Of a DNA stretch of 64,000 nucleotides, positions 12,190-24,717 are shown one piece after another. The notes under the pieces were generated by a model, which worked only from the letters and a program-made list of their open reading frames with translations, was not told the DNA's origin and made no database searches. The first letter of the stretch is position 1. The number at the start of each line of letters is the position of its first letter. The DNA is taken from positions 1 to 64,000 of the forward strand of contig JAKOGI010001937.1 of NCBI GenBank assembly GCA_029747015.1, given 5' to 3'. The translations under genes and the position numbers were made by a program. This DNA comes from Carnegiea gigantea. Taxonomy: Eukaryota > Streptophyta > Magnoliopsida > Caryophyllales > Cactaceae.

Positions 12190-13060
12190 ACAACTTTTCT
12201 ATAAATCCTTAGGCAAAACTTGTGTAGAGAAAAGGAGACACGTTGCCCCTTATAGAAATCATTCAGTCTCAGAAGAACTGCAAAAGTTATTAGCTGAATG
12301 ATTCATCAAAGAATGCAATTATCCTAATTGGCTGGAAAATGTAGTGATAGTAAAGAAGTCAAATGATTCAGGATGCGTGTCAGTTACAAAACCCTACATA
12401 AGCCTTGTCCTAAATATTGCTTCTCACTTATGAAGAATAATTAATTGGTGGATTCAACTAGTGGTCATGGCTACCTAATATTCATAGATGCCTACTGTGG
12501 CTTTCACCAAATACCCTTGTGGGAACAAGCTCCTAGAGCATAAAACCTTCCTCACACACCAGGGGCTATATTGTTATGGGACCATACTATTTAGACTAAA
12601 GAATTCCAATGTTATGTATCAAAAGTTTGTCAACAAGCTCTTTCAAGGACAAATTAGCTAAAACATGGAGGTGCATATCGATAATATGGTTGTTAAGTCT
12701 AATATTTTAGATCAATGTCTTCTAGATATGAAAGAGACTTCTAATGCTATAAAAAGGTTTTCTAAGATGCTAAATCCTAAAAATGTGCCTTTGTGGTTTG
12801 GGCTAATGATCAATAAAAGAGGTATGGAAGTAAATCCTTAAAAAATAAAGGTAGTTCCAAACATGTCAAGCCCTAGAACCATAAAGGAGGTTTAGAAACT
12901 AACCAGTTGCATGACAACCATGGGATGATTTGTTTATAACTCTGCACAAAAGTGCCCCCTATTCTCCAAGTGTCTAAGGTCAATTAAAGATTTTAAACAG
13001 CCTGAAAAAGCAAAGGAAGCTTTTAAGAAACTCAAATGGCCCTATCCTTAGAGGGGATCT
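12190..13060 (+). pseudogene. Element C reverse transcriptase relic
   Basis: Readable blocks are an RRHVAPYRNHSVSEELQKLL-like start at about 12235, NWLENVVIVKKSN, LTHQGLYCYGTILFRLKNS, YQKFVNK, and the palm motif VHIDNMVVKS at about 12671, followed by INKRGMEVNP. These match the RT of Tat-lineage Ty3-gypsy elements. The central catalytic pair is Asp-Asn (codon at 12683). Multiple stops. Confidence 0.8.
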
Positions 13061-13099
13061 CTATAAGTACCTATCAATATCAGAAGAGGTTGTAAGTGT

Positions 13100-13850
13100 G
13101 GTCTTTGCGACGGGAAAAAAACAAAAAATAGGTTCGTATATACTTGGTTAGCCATGTCCTTACGAGTTCAGAGCTTAGTTATCCAAATAAAGAAAAACTA
13201 GTTATAGCCTTAATTACAACGACAGGAAAAGTAAAGGTCCTAATTTGAGGCACAACTAGTTAAGAGCTTAATAGATTAGCCACTAAAGAAGATAATGTAG
13301 AAGTGTGATTGTTCATAGAGGTTGTTACTCCGGGTAATGGAGCTATCAAGGTTCGGCATAGAGTATAAGATAGGACAACGATAGAAGCGCAAGCCCTATC
13401 AAATTTTTTTGCAAAGTGTAGGTCCAAGGATAAAAGCTTAGAGCCAAACCTCACCGATGGACGGTCTATATAATAGATCCTCCACGTCGAATAGATTAGG
13501 GCTGGATTAATCCTAATCACTCGACAAGCAAAGAGATAAGGGTATGCCCTAGGATTTACATTCTCAGCCACCAACAATAAGGCAGAATACGAAGCCATCA
13601 TAGCATAATTGGAGATATACAAGAACCTAGATGCAAAAAATGCCAGGATTTTTAGTGACTTACAATTGGTGGTCATCAAATCAAAGGAGAGTTTGAAGAT
13701 AGAGGAAACCGTATAGTTAGATACCTGGCTAAGGTTAAAAAATCCATCAAAGACTTCCTACAATTTAAGATACCTAGATAGCAAGATCAGGCAATCACCA
13801 AGTAGATGCACTAAGTAAGATAGCAAGTTTAGCACAACCTGACTCAGCAA
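13100..13850 (+). pseudogene. Element C RNase H region, including a second RNase H typical of Tat elements
   Basis: After an ELSYPNKEKLVIAL-like segment (13165-13215), the stretch 13540-13690 reads GYALGFTFSATNNKAEYEAII and SDLQLVVIKSKESL. NNKAEYEA and SDxQLVV are signatures of the extra RNase H that Tat-lineage elements carry after the usual one. Stops at several points. Confidence 0.7.
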
Positions 13851-13929
13851 GATCAATCTTTTGGGAAGTAATGAGGCACAAAAGTATATACCCAAAAGAA
13901 GTGCATATGACAGATATAGATTTCTCCAG

Positions 13930-14358
13930 GATGACACTAATCATAGATTATTTAAAGAGTGGAAAGCTCCTAGGTAATCTAAAGAAAGCTGGAAAGTTGA
14001 GAAGAAAGGCAACATTGTACTGCCTATTTTAAGGAGAACTGTGCAAAAAAGGGTATATAAGAACCCTAATGAACTATGTGACCAAGGAAAGAGCATATTA
14101 TATCCTTGAAGAAATCTACGATGGAGATCGTGGATCACATATATTGGGTAGAGTGTTAGCATGAAAAGTATTAAGTGCAAGATTCTATTAGCATACATTA
14201 CTCATAGATGTACTAAATTATGTTAGACAATGTAACATGTGCCAATTCTACTCCCCCAAAATACATATACTCAACACTAATCTCTCTGCAATTATGGAGC
14301 CTATCCCCTTTATTAGGTGTGAATATATATCTTAGGCCTTTCTACTCAAGCCATAGAA
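13930..14358 (+). pseudogene. Element C integrase, N-terminal part
   Basis: Decayed integrase zinc-binding region: a HEEIYDGDRGSH-like segment (about 14100-14150) and a CNMCQ..-type segment near 14230. It stops at the insertion point of element A, whose target duplication CAAAG occupies 14359-14363. Confidence 0.6.
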
Positions 14359-14363
14359 CAAAG

Positions 14364-15712
14364 TGATAAACCTAATTTGGACCTTATTTTAGCCCCAATT
14401 TGACCCCTTTTTCTCTCTGCTTTCATGTTCGATCTTGTTGAGAAAGGGTCATATTAGCCTCCTTTAATATCTATTTCTCTCATTTAACATCTTTTTGTAT
14501 TTTCAGGAGTTCTACTGAAGGAATGAAAGGATTGATGATAATTAGCAGAAAGGAGCGCCAAAGAGGTGAGTTTAAAGTCACGGAAGAAGTTGCTCGACAT
14601 TGCACGAAAGCCTCATGCCAGTAAACACTGACCGTGCCACGTCAGATCAACACGCAGCACGGCCAACGATGTGGCACAGTTGCACCGTGCCACATGGCAT
14701 GGCCTTGCCATGTGTTGGTCTGTGGCCGGTTGTGCCAGTGATGTGGCATGGTCAGCCCATACCTAGAGGCATGACCGTGCCACTCTTTATCGCTTATGCA
14801 CCTTAAAATTTCATCAGCGGTTGTTTTGAGCATTATTCAGTTTTCTCTTCAAATACTCTCTTTTAGACGATTTTTAGGTTTTCATCCGCATTTTGGACTT
14901 TCATCTATTATATTGAATTCGCTACTTGGACAACCGATCTATATTACTTGAGGATTAATTAAAGTGAGTGGCTTGATTCTCTCTCTACTTTTTAGTGCTG
15001 TTCTAGGTTTCTATGCGATTCATGTTTCTCCTTCCCTCAATTGATTTGTTTGTTACAATCATGATGTGTGGCTAATCTCCCAACTCAGGTTGGGATTAAC
15101 GCCGAATATGTGTAGTTGAATCAAGAATTAGCCCCAACCTTTACTTCCCCCTTGTTTGTGTTAATGTTTTCTACTATGCGCACGATGAAATGCTCGAGAG
15201 GGCATTCATCTATTGTTATTGAGGTTTGGGGGAGCGTTGAAAGACGAAACCTTTAACTAGCATGACTTAGTAGACAATTAGGATTTTATATGAAAATAAT
15301 TAAGGTTCTAGTTGGGATTCGAGATTGTAGACCTTATAATCCTCTAACCTTTAATCCCATGAAAATAGGCGATTTTGGTTCTAAGATTAGTTTTTGACCC
15401 TTGAGAAAGGGAGTAGATGGACTTAATTGACAATCATTTCATTCATGCTGCATACTCGGGTTTGTTTGACGGGGTTAGTAACTGATTCACTATCATATTC
15501 GTGCTGTTAATTTCAACCTGGGTGTTTACCATTGTGCTATCTTATTTGAACTCCTAATTATTGTTCCTATCATTAATCTTCGACATTGATTAGCCTAGAT
15601 TGAGTAGAGTAATTAGTTCTAGTAGTTGAAAGCAAGCTCCTTGTGGATTCGACTCGTACTTGTTGGTTGCTAGTTATAGCTACACCATGCGCCTACGGTT
15701 TAAAACATAACA
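14364..15712 (+). repeat. 5' LTR of element A
   Basis: 1349 bases, matching 20308-21668 throughout with scattered substitutions. Contains the GC-rich palindrome array at about 14634-14786 and a conserved end block GTGGATTCGAC..GTACTTG then TAGCTA.A.C shared with element B. Confidence 0.92.
14634..14786 (+). repeat. GC-rich palindrome array in element A 5' LTR
   Basis: A run of GTGCCAC/GTGGCAC and GGCATGG/CCATGCC half-sites, ending in GGCATGACCGTGCCAC at about 14769-14784. The array stands out against AT-rich surroundings. Confidence 0.75.
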
Positions 15713-15718
15713 AATTTT

Positions 15719-15736
15719 TGGTGCCGTTGCCGGAGA
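15719..15736 (+). other. Primer-binding site of element A (tRNA-Asp type)
   Basis: TGGTGCCGTTGCCGGAGA, seven bases after the LTR, is a near match to the complement of the 3' end of plant tRNA-Asp (TGGCGCCGTTGCCGGGGA), the usual PBS of Athila-type elements. Confidence 0.8.
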
Positions 15737-15863
15737 GCTTATTCCTTTCAATATTAGAACCAATTTAAATACTCTAGACTAGGTTTTTATTTTTCTTTTT
15801 GTAGTTTAATTCTTTTTTATTTTTGCTTGATACCGTTTATGCTGGGTATAGTGTTTGCTTTGT

Positions 15864-17480
15864 ATGCGCATGAGGAGTCAAGGAAGTCAAAACCTTGTCC
15901 CCATCAATCGTGAAATTGAAGCAACTGCACGTCAACAACGTGGAGAAGCCAGAAGAAGAAAGAAAGCAGAGGTGGCAATGGCCCAGGAAGATAATAGGGT
16001 GCTGTGGGACTATGCCCTACCTCAGGCATCGGGCATTACATCATCCATTGTTACCCTGCGGTGGAGGCTAACAACTTCAAGTTCAGCCCTGCGCTCATCA
16101 CATTCGTCAAGCAGGACCAGTTTAGTGGACATCCCACGGACAACTCCAATGCACATCTTCGTAAATTCCTTGCGAAATGCGACACCATCAAACTCAATAA
16201 GGTGTCCACTGATGCAATTTGGGTACGACTTTTCCCCTTCTCACTGAGGGATAGAGACAATAACTGGCTGCAAAATGAGGAGTCTAACTCATTCACTACC
16301 TGGAAGGTCCTTTCGAAAGCATTCCTCAGCAAATACTTCCCGCCTAGAAAAACTGCAACGCTGAGGACTGACATCACCTCCTTTAATCAGAGAGATGGGG
16401 AGTCCTTGTACGAGGCATGGGAGAGGTGTAACGACCTTCAGAGGCAGTTCCCTCATCATGGTGTCCCTGACTGGCTACTAGTCCAGACATTCTACAATGG
16501 AGAAGAACAGTTAGTAAAGATCTCAGTCGATGCTACTACAGGAGGAGCTCTGATGGGAAAGTCCATTGAGGCAGCAAAGGCTTTGGTGGAAAAGATGGCT
16601 TCCAATAAGTACCACTGGTCAAGCAAAAGAGCCATCCCGAGGAGGAACGATGGCAAGTATAAAGTACAAGCCATGACACTCCTAGCCAGCAGGGTGGATG
16701 CACTAACATAGAGGCTTGCCATAGCGGGCATTTTTCCTACTCCACGAGGTCCTTTAGGGTCATCCGTTGGGATCTGCGCCATCTGCGAGACCTGTGGTGT
16801 GCAGGGGCATAACTTCGTTGAGTGCTATAATGGTTCCTCTACCATTGAGCACGCCAATGCTGTGCACAGCTTCAACCTCCTACTGCAGGGCAATCCTTAC
16901 CCCAATGCTCATAGTTCGGGATAGAAAAGCTACTCCAAACCCTCCTATAGGAACCCTAAGCCTCAGCCCCAAAATGCTGTATAGCCACTTGGGTTCCTGT
17001 ATGGAGCCTCCTACACCCTATAACCATCACATCCACAACCCAAATTAAGCTTAGAAAGTCTTATGGAGCAGTTTATAGTGACTCAAACTAAAACTAATGA
17101 AGCTCTTCATGCATTGATTAATCAGCTGACTTCCAAGTTCGATGCTATGGCAACCCATCAGAAGGCGATGGATACCCAGATCGCCTAGATCGCACAGCAG
17201 ATTAGTCATCTGTCTCAGCCTCAGAGGCACTTACCAGGTCAAGCTGAGACCAACCCCAGAGGACATATCAATGCTATCTCTATAATGGGAGAGGGGTTAG
17301 AGGAGAGCCCGGTGATGGTCATCCAGGAGACAGTTTCAGTTCCTGATTCTGCATGAACTAATGAGGCGAAGGAAGAGGAGAGTTTGAGCTCTGTTGTGAT
17401 AGTTAGTTCTATACCTCCCGTTCTCCCCTATCAACTTCCAGTACCATACCCTCAGAGGGTAGCCTAGGCCAAGCTAATTC
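15864..17480 (+). pseudogene. Element A gag (Athila-type), broken
   Basis: Starts MRMRSQGSQNL at 15864. A frame change near 16052 moves the reading to the frame of 16004-16711, which holds the retrotransposon gag domain (HLRKFLAKCDTIKLN, LFPFSLRDR, WKVLSKAFLSKYFPP, GESLYEAWERCNDL, FYNGEEQ). A stop at 16709 follows, then the zinc knuckle CETCGVQGHNFVEC (CX2CX4HX4C) and a linker with several stops up to PYPQRVA and a TAG at about 17466. Compared with the intact copy in element B the protein is collinear. Gag forms the capsid and binds element RNA. Not functional here. Confidence 0.88.
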
Positions 17481-17499
17481 AGCTTGACCCAAATTACTA

Positions 17500-17780
17500 G
17501 ATTCTTGGATGTGCTGAAACGGATTTATGCTGATACTTCTTTCTTAGAAGCTCTCAAGAAAGCACCATCCTACCTATAATTTTTGAGAGAGCTTCTGTCT
17601 AAGAAAGTTGAGCTTGGGAGAGATTCAGTAGTTCCCATTAGAGAGGTGTGCAGCACAATCCTGCAGAGTCAGCCACCATCCAAGCTGCAGGACCCAGGCA
17701 GTTTTTCCATCCCCTGCGCTATAGGGGATATGCAGATTGAGAGAGCTCTTTGTGACCTGGGGGATAGTGTGAGTATGATG

Positions 17781-17825
<45 letters not shown>

Positions 17826-18370
17826 GCTTCAGTTGTGGACCCTGCAGCCCAATAGTTTGATCGTTCAGCTAGCAAATTGCTCCACCAGGCAATCTGTAGG
17901 TATTCTAGAGGATGTTCTAGTTCAGGTGGGTCAGTTCATTACCCCTTGCGATTTCATCATCATGGACATCGATGAGAGCTCCCAGATGCCTATTATTTTG
18001 GGGCGATTGTTTCTAGCTACTGCTGGGGCAGTAATCAACTTGTAGGCTAGCACTATATCTTTTCGGTTTTATGGGGAGAGTGTGGATTTCTATTTCCCTC
18101 CACCCACACCATCTTCGGTGCCTGCTACCCTCCCACCTCCTAAGGCTCCTACACATTATGTTCCTCCCATAGCTATTACGGTGGCTGCAATGCTTGATGT
18201 AGATGAGAGCCCCCGTCAGAGGCCTGTCGTCCTTTCTGATCTTCTTCCGTTACTCCTACCCTATTTTGGGCTCACTTCTACTTGTACTGGGGACGTAGTG
18301 GATTCTACTCCACATTTTCACACCTCCCCTAGTCCACCTCCAGTGTCACTGTCGTTCATCATTTGGAGGT
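17500..18370 (+). pseudogene. Element A Athila-type aspartic protease, broken by a (CT)n expansion
   Basis: Collinear with the protease of element B: RELLSKK, SKLQDPGSFSIPCAIGD, then the active-site strand ALCDLGDSVSMM. Directly after it the coding CTCTCT run, which in B encodes Leu-Ser-Leu, is expanded to a microsatellite (about 17780-17822) that ends in a stop. The domain resumes at 17833 with QLANCSTRQSVGILEDVLVQ and ILGRLFLATAGAVINL (retropepsin flap and second half). A proline-rich tail follows to 18372. No RT follows. Confidence 0.85.
17780..17822 (+). repeat. (CT)n microsatellite inside the element A protease
   Basis: About 21 CT units, uninterrupted. The homologous site in element B has only a few CT dinucleotides within the codons for Leu-Ser-Leu. 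Confidence 0.95.
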
Positions 18371-18372
18371 AA

Positions 18373-20291
18373 GGGTCAAGCTAAGGACCTTAAACAAGTG
18401 CCTCTTAGGAGGTAACCCAAGAATTTAATTGCTTTTGAAAAAAAAAAGTGTGTCTTTCTTCCCCATGCCCACCCTTTTCCCCTAGGTGCTAGTGGTCATA
18501 CCCTTCCCTTAACCTTTCTATGTCCTTTTCATTGAGGACAATGAAAGTCTCAAGCATGGGGGGTAAGCTTGTAGCTCTTTGGGTAGAATTATGGATTTTG
18601 GGGTGCAGGTTGAATGACATCACTTGCATTTGCATCATATAGATAGGATGTCATGTAGTTTTACTAGGTTATCTTTGCATTTTTCCTTTAACAGAGCTTG
18701 CAGTTTACAGTATATAGGTTAGACTTTGCATCTCAAAAGGAGAAGTGATCGAGTTAAGCATCCCTAGGTTTTCTAGGTACTACTTCTTACCGTTTTCATC
18801 ATTATTCTTTATATCTTTTATTGCTTTACTAGTTAGATTGATTGCTTTTGAAAAAATAAAAGTTGCGAAAACCCCTCTTATGAAGAGCATACAAGGGGTG
18901 ATGATTGATCGATCAGGTTGAGTTGTATGTTGAAGTGTGGCTTGTTATGGTGTGAATTTTTATAAAATTGCGTTTAAAATTGCCATCTGTAGTTCCCCTG
19001 CCCTATGTTATATGTCGTATTGCCCTTGAGATTCATGTCGTTTGGCTTAATGACCTTGATAAGTGGGACATACCTTGAAGTAAGTTGTTTGACTGTGGTA
19101 GACTTATCTGTGAGGCTTTGAGCCTAATGACTATTTATTGTATATAGTCTCGTGCTTCCTTTCATGTGTGACTCATCTAAGATTGCATCTATAGAACTTG
19201 GTCTTGTTCTCTATGAAATCGCATTTAGTATGTGCATATGTTAATATGATTGAGGCTATTTTTGTTCCATTTAGCCACACAAGCCAAAAAGCCACCCATT
19301 GATGTGTACTATCCCCTTGCTAGCCCTTTGTGCCCTTCCCTTTATCTTTGTTGTTACACCTTACGCACTAAACACTTAGCCTATGCATACTTTCTATACC
19401 CTTGTCAAGGTCTAGGGGAGCAACACTTCCATTTTGAGTTGGGATTTGCTTTGGAGGTTGGTTCACATTTGGGTACCTTATTGGTGGCTCGCTTAGGAGG
19501 AATCGCAATGTGATTTTGCTTTCTAGCGCCATTCATATGTATCTTATTTTTGCTTCTCAAAGAAAATAAGGAAAAATGTCAAAAAAAAAAGAAAAGAGGA
19601 AAAAAAAAGAAGAAAAAGAAAGAAATAGAGAAGTGGTGAATAAAATGATTGGCATGGGGCTTTGGCAATTGAATTCCTCCCTAGTGCGAAGTTGTTGCTT
19701 GATTTTCAATTGTAGTGCGAAGTTGTTGTTTTGATAATAGTTGTGGAAGTTGTTTTTTGCTCCCTAGTGCCTTGACTGTTAGCTCCACTTTTCTCAAACT
19801 TGTTCCACTCCTCACCCTTAACCTTGGCCCCATTACATCCTCTGTATAAGTCCTCATGATTGGCATATTGTATTTTACATCACATGTTGGAGGATTGAGA
19901 ACTCTACCAAGCCTATGGTAGCTGCTTGATTGGAAAGAGTATCGAGTGTATCCCTACTGCCTATTCTAGATACATCAAGAGGAGTGTTTCACTTTGTCCC
20001 AAAGTGAGGTTCTACCAATCCTGCTTACTCATCATTTATTAAGGAAGGTCTTGTCTCATTGCATGCTTCGATATTGGGGTGATTGATGTGTTGTATTTAG
20101 GTAGGGTGATTTATGAATGGCAGTGCATGAGTCTTATTTAGAATGCTTCACACTTCAACTTAGCCACCTTTAATACATAGTTTATCTTGGTTTGTTGATT
20201 ATCCATCTCTTACCTGAGGAGGAGCGTGGATAGAGGTTTATCTTCCTCTTTGGTATTTCATGAACTAGTCTTGCTTCGGAAGAAACAAGAG
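18373..20291 (+). other. Element A noncoding 3' interior
   Basis: No RT, integrase or env-like frame. It is collinear with the corresponding part of element B: a GGTAACCCAAG block (18412), an internal purine tract (CAAGCATGGGGGG, 18551-18563), an A/G-rich run at about 19575-19630, and TTCAACTTAG-type blocks. Function is unknown; conservation between the two copies suggests family-level cis sequences. Confidence 0.7.
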
Positions 20292-20306
20292 ATAAGCATG
20301 GGGGAG
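20292..20306 (+). other. Polypurine tract of element A
   Basis: ATAAGCATGGGGGAG immediately before the 3' LTR; the matching tract in B is GATAAGCATGGGGGTG. Plus-strand priming site by position. Confidence 0.75.
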
Positions 20307-20307
20307 T

Positions 20308-21668
20308 TGATAAACCTAATTTGGACCTTATTTTAGCCTTGATTTAACCCTTTTTCTCTGTGTTTTCATGTTCTATCTTGTTGAGAAAGGGTCATACCGG
20401 CCTCCTTTAATATATATTTAGCTCATTTAATATCTTTTCGTATTTTCAGGAGTTTTACTAAAGGAATGAAAGGATTGATGATAATTCATAGAAAGGAGTG
20501 TCAAAGAGGCGAGTTTAAAGTCACAGAAGAAGTTGCTCGGCGTTGCACGGAAGCCTTATGCCGATAAACACTGACCGTGCCATGTCAGATCAACACGCAG
20601 CACGGCCAGCGATGTGGCACGGTCACACTGTACCACATGGCACAGCCGTCCCACGTGTTGGTCTGTGGCTGGTTGTGCCAGCGATGTGGCACGATCAGTC
20701 TGTGCCTAGTGGCACGACTGTGCCACTCTTTTCCGCCTGGGTGACTTAAAATTTCCTCGGAGTTGTTTTGAGCATTATTTAGTTTCCTCTTCACATACTC
20801 TCTTTTAGGCGATTTTTAGGTTTTCATCTGTATTTTGGACTTTCATCTTTTGTATTGAATTCACTACTTGGATAACCGATCTATATTTACTTAAGGATTA
20901 ATTGAAGTGAGTGGCTTGATTCTCTCTCCACTTTTTATTGCTGTTCTAGGTTTCTATGCGATTCATGTTTCTGCTTCCCTCAATTGATTTGGTTGTTTCA
21001 ATGATGATGTGTGGCTAATCTCCCAAATTAGGCTGGCATTAACACCGAATATGTGTAGTTGAATCAAGAATTAACCCTAACCCTTACTTCTCCCTTATTT
21101 GTGTTAATGTTTTCTACTATGCGCACGATGAAATGCTCGAGAGAGTCTCATCTATTGTTATTGAGGTTTGGAAGAGCATTGAGAGACGAAACTTTTACCT
21201 AGTGTGACTTAGTAGACTATTAGAATTTTAATATGAAAATAATTAAGGTTCTAATTGGGATTCGAGATTGTAGACCTTATAATTCTCTAACCTTTAATCC
21301 CATAAAAATAAGCAATTTTGGTTCTAGAATTAGTCTTCAACCCTTGAGAGAGGGAGGAGATGGACTTAATTGACAATCATTCCACTTATGATGCATATTC
21401 AGGTTTGTTTTTTATGGGGTTAGTAACTGATTCACTGTCATATCGTGTTGTTAATTCCAACCTGAGTGTTTATCATTCTGCTATCTTATTCGAACTCCTA
21501 GATGTTGTTCCTATCATTAGTTAATCTTTCAATCTATGACATTGATTAGCCTAGATTGAGTAGAGGAATTAGTTCCAATAGTTAAAAGCAAGCTCCTTGT
21601 GGATTCGACCACTACTTGCCGGTTGCTAGCTATAGCTGCGCCGTGCACTTACGGTTTAAAATGTAACA
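20308..21668 (+). repeat. 3' LTR of element A
   Basis: 1361 bases, TGATAAACC...AACA, followed by the target duplication CAAAG (21669-21673). Carries its own palindrome array at about 20574-20732. Confidence 0.92.
20574..20732 (+). repeat. GC-rich palindrome array in element A 3' LTR
   Basis: Same array as in the 5' LTR with point changes, for example GGCACGACTGTGCCAC at the right end. GTGGCACG and CGTGCCA half-sites recur. Confidence 0.75.
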
Positions 21669-21673
21669 CAAAG

Positions 21674-22960
21674 AAAGCATCTATTGGTAGCAGTAGACTA
21701 ATCTATAAAGTCGGTAGAAACTGAGCCAATGACAACTATTATAAAACAAAAACTCATAAGCTTTCTGTGGAAAGAAATGATCACAAGATATGGACTTTCT
21801 AGATCCATCATTGTGGATAACAAAAGGTAATTCATTAGGACAAAGGTGAAGGAATGCTGCAAATACTTAGAAATTTCCTCCACAACACTTTAATTGCAAG
21901 GCTTTTGGCTAATGGCCAGACAAAAGCTATGAATAAGAAGATAATCTAGGCCTTTAGGAAGAAAAATGAGGATGCCAAAGGAAATTAGGTAGATGAGCTA
22001 TCTCAGATTGTATGGTCTTAAGGGACGACTGTCAAGACTTCAGTAGCTCACGCAACCTTCATGCTTATATATAGTGTAGAAGCCCTACCACCTATATAAG
22101 TTGGTAAAATCAATATGAGTGTATAAGGACCATACAATGTCAAAGAGGATGTATTTCCAAGTATAACTTCTCATACTAGGGGACAAAAAGATTTCAAATA
22201 CTTGGCATGTACATAATCTCAGACGCTACTATACATAAATTTCCACTACAAGATGTCTCCATTTTCATAAAAGCACTAGCCAAATTCTATAACTAGTGTA
22301 AGAGTTCTATATCTCCCTAGGACTAATAATTTAAACTCTAGTAAAATTAATAAAGTATTACATTCCCTTATTATGAATCATTTAATATAAGTGTGAATAA
22401 GATAATTACATGGAAAAGTAGGAAAAACTCATAAGACAGATTGTTAGATTCACTTAAGGCTGAATTAAGACTTAAGAGGAGCAAAATTCCTAAGATTGAG
22501 TCTAGGAATCCAACCATGAAATTGATAACGAAAATATCATCTAATTGACTGAAGACTTGAGAAGCGCATTAAAATCCTGTTTAAAAAGACACGCGAGATT
22601 TAAATTCACAAAGCTCTATCAAATGAATACAACTCATAATACAAATCCCTGAGCAAAATGACAAGATTTGTCAATTAATCTTTCTTATTGGATAAGATGG
22701 CAAAATGTTTTAGCGTTGGTTCAAAGCTGAGGAGCATGTATGGGTAAAAATCTCATTTTAAGAAAGTAAGAGAAGTTGAAAATGGGTAAAACCACATGTA
22801 GGCTTTAATCAAAAATTCTCATGTTTGAATACACTATAGGTTTACAAAGCCACTGCGACAATGAAAGAAACCCTAACATTTTTATACAAAATTATGAACT
22901 GCATTAGCTCCTGAATGGGAAGATCCTTACATCTTATGTTCATATAGTAAGAACCTAAAA
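21674..22960 (+). pseudogene. Element C integrase, core and C-terminal part
   Basis: Continues the Tat-type integrase after element A. Readable blocks are KLISFLWKEMITRYGLSRSI, IIVDNKR (DN of the DDE core), LLANGQTKAMNK (equivalent of the usual ANGQVE..N segment, with the Glu not evident), DELSQIVWS..TTVKTS, an IYSVEALPP-like segment, and near 22905 APEWEDPYILCS (C-terminal domain). Several stops and frame changes. Confidence 0.75.
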
Positions 22961-24717
22961 GGTTGCTGTTGTAACTTAAGATTGGGACAAAAGGAAAAAG
23001 TTACCAACAATAGAGAAGAAAGAGACCAACATAAGATGCACACACTAAAGCAAAAATAACAACTTCCCATTAATGGCTTGAATTTTGTTACATTTACAAA
23101 ATTTATTAAGATCTATAGCATGAGGAGAGCAAACTTTAAAGTACACGAGGTGAGAAGATGGAAAAAAAAAGAAGAAAAAGAAGAATATTAAGACCCATAG
23201 CAATCAAAGAGCCTCTGGTATTCATACTCTTTTAAGGTCCTGAGAGGGACTTGATGTACCACATAGGACCTGAACTATCCGAGCACACATCTGCTAAGAG
23301 TCACATTGCAACGAAGGAAGATCTTCTTGGTTTGGTGCTAATTTTGTTTAAAGTAGGCTCCATTCTCTTTCTCATTCTTCTCGTTCTCTCTGGAGTTGTG
23401 ATGAAATTCTCTCTATAGTCCTCCTCTTTCCTTCTTCTTTTCTCCTCTCGTTTGCCTCTTTTTTCCTGTCGTTTACCTCTAACGGGAGCCTCTTGATTTT
23501 CTCTTTAGTCTCTTCCAAGTCTTCCACCTTGAAGCGGATCAGCTAGGGCTAGAGGAGCCAGGGAGGGATAGAGAAAGATCGAGCGTCTTCATCCAACAGA
23601 GAGCCAACAGAGAATGTCATAATGTAGGAGTCATAATCCTCATTATGTTCACTAGTAGCAGCCTTGCTGGTTCCTTTTTCAAATGTCTGGTGAAGACAAA
23701 ACCCCTATCCACTACCATCCCATTGAAGCATTTTCCCATAAGAACCACAAAGGACCCGTCTCATTCAGAGCAAGAGAAATCTATAGAGAAATAGATATGG
23801 GACAATGTGTAGTGACAAGTGAAAAGGATGAGGAGGAGAAGGATATGTGGGAGAAAGGGGTGGAACGTTAACAAAACCCCTAAAAATCTTAGAGGATCTT
23901 GGTACATGCAAGGGTAACCTATCCCAACGGGACCATCAACCCTTTCTTTAGCAATTATTATGGGCCATTAACAAGATGCTCCATATTGTTATCAAACATT
24001 TCCCCTTCAACAGAGAAAATAGCTGGTAGAAAAATACCCCAAATAATTTGGGCATATAGGGCCCAGAAATAGGGCGAGTCACCCATGGACACTAACAAGT
24101 GGTTGTAAACATTGTCTTCTCTAGCAAAGCGAAAGAGACATAGGTTGTTGACGGAATTGATCTAGAAGAATTTATTAACATTCTCCTGCAAGGTTGTGGA
24201 GGAATGAGAAGTATGCCCTACACTAGTACGGGTAGACCTTCAGTCCCTATTGTTATGAGCTATTGATGTGTAGAGATGGTATAAGGAGAATAAAGAGATT
24301 GAAAAAGGCTTTAAAAGCTTTGTAAAGATTGAAAACTAGAATTAACAAACACCTATTTGAGAAGCCATAAATGGTTAAGAGATTCCTTGAAGAAATTGGA
24401 CTTGAAAAGGTTGAATTTGTAACTGAGATTAGGGTAAAAAACCATAAATAGATTAGAGGGAAAGACCCCAATAAACACCACATTAAAATAATAAAACTCT
24501 GAAAACTGAGCCAACCATTGTTGCTGACATGAGAATCAAAGAGAAGGCGCAAAGACACTCAATTAAGGTAGGCTAAGCTACCTTGAGTAGATGCTGAAAT
24601 AATTCATTGGGGAATAAGAAACAAAATTAGCTAAAAATTTGGAATTTCAAAGTAAGAGATTTGAAATCTGGTTAAAGAAAAATTTCCTAAAATTTGGAAA
24701 AAATTCCATTGGAAAAA
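22961..24717 (+). other. Element C 3' untranslated interior
   Basis: About 1.75 kb between integrase and 3' LTR with no recognisable coding. A C/T-rich patch occurs at about 23380-23470. The 62-codon frame at 23683 and the minus-strand frame at 24253-24558 match nothing I know. Long noncoding 3' interiors are usual for Tat elements. Confidence 0.5.

Larger units (their letters stand above)
14364..21668 (+). mobile_element. Gag-protease LTR retrotransposon without RT (element A), nested in element C
   Basis: Flanked by a perfect 5-base duplication CAAAG (14359-14363 and 21669-21673). LTRs run 14364-15712 and 20308-21668, starting TGATAAACC and ending AACA. A tRNA-Asp type PBS follows the 5' LTR and a purine tract precedes the 3' LTR. 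The interior encodes only Athila-type gag and aspartic protease; there is no RT, RNase H or integrase. It is the same family as element B on the other strand, but older, with more LTR divergence and broken frames. It fits the large non-autonomous class described as TR-GAG or LARD-like elements. Confidence 0.9.

Noticed and set aside
13260..13679. 139-codon minus-strand open frame
   Set aside because: It is the antisense of the second RNase H of element C, which has clear motifs on the plus strand.
18373..20291. env-like gene expected in Athila elements
   Set aside because: No open frame, signal peptide or transmembrane pattern in the 3' interior of A or in the matching part of B (45013-46944).
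24253..24558. 101-codon minus-strand hydrophobic frame
   Set aside because: Lies in the noncoding 3' part of element C; composition is typical of antisense A-rich DNA.
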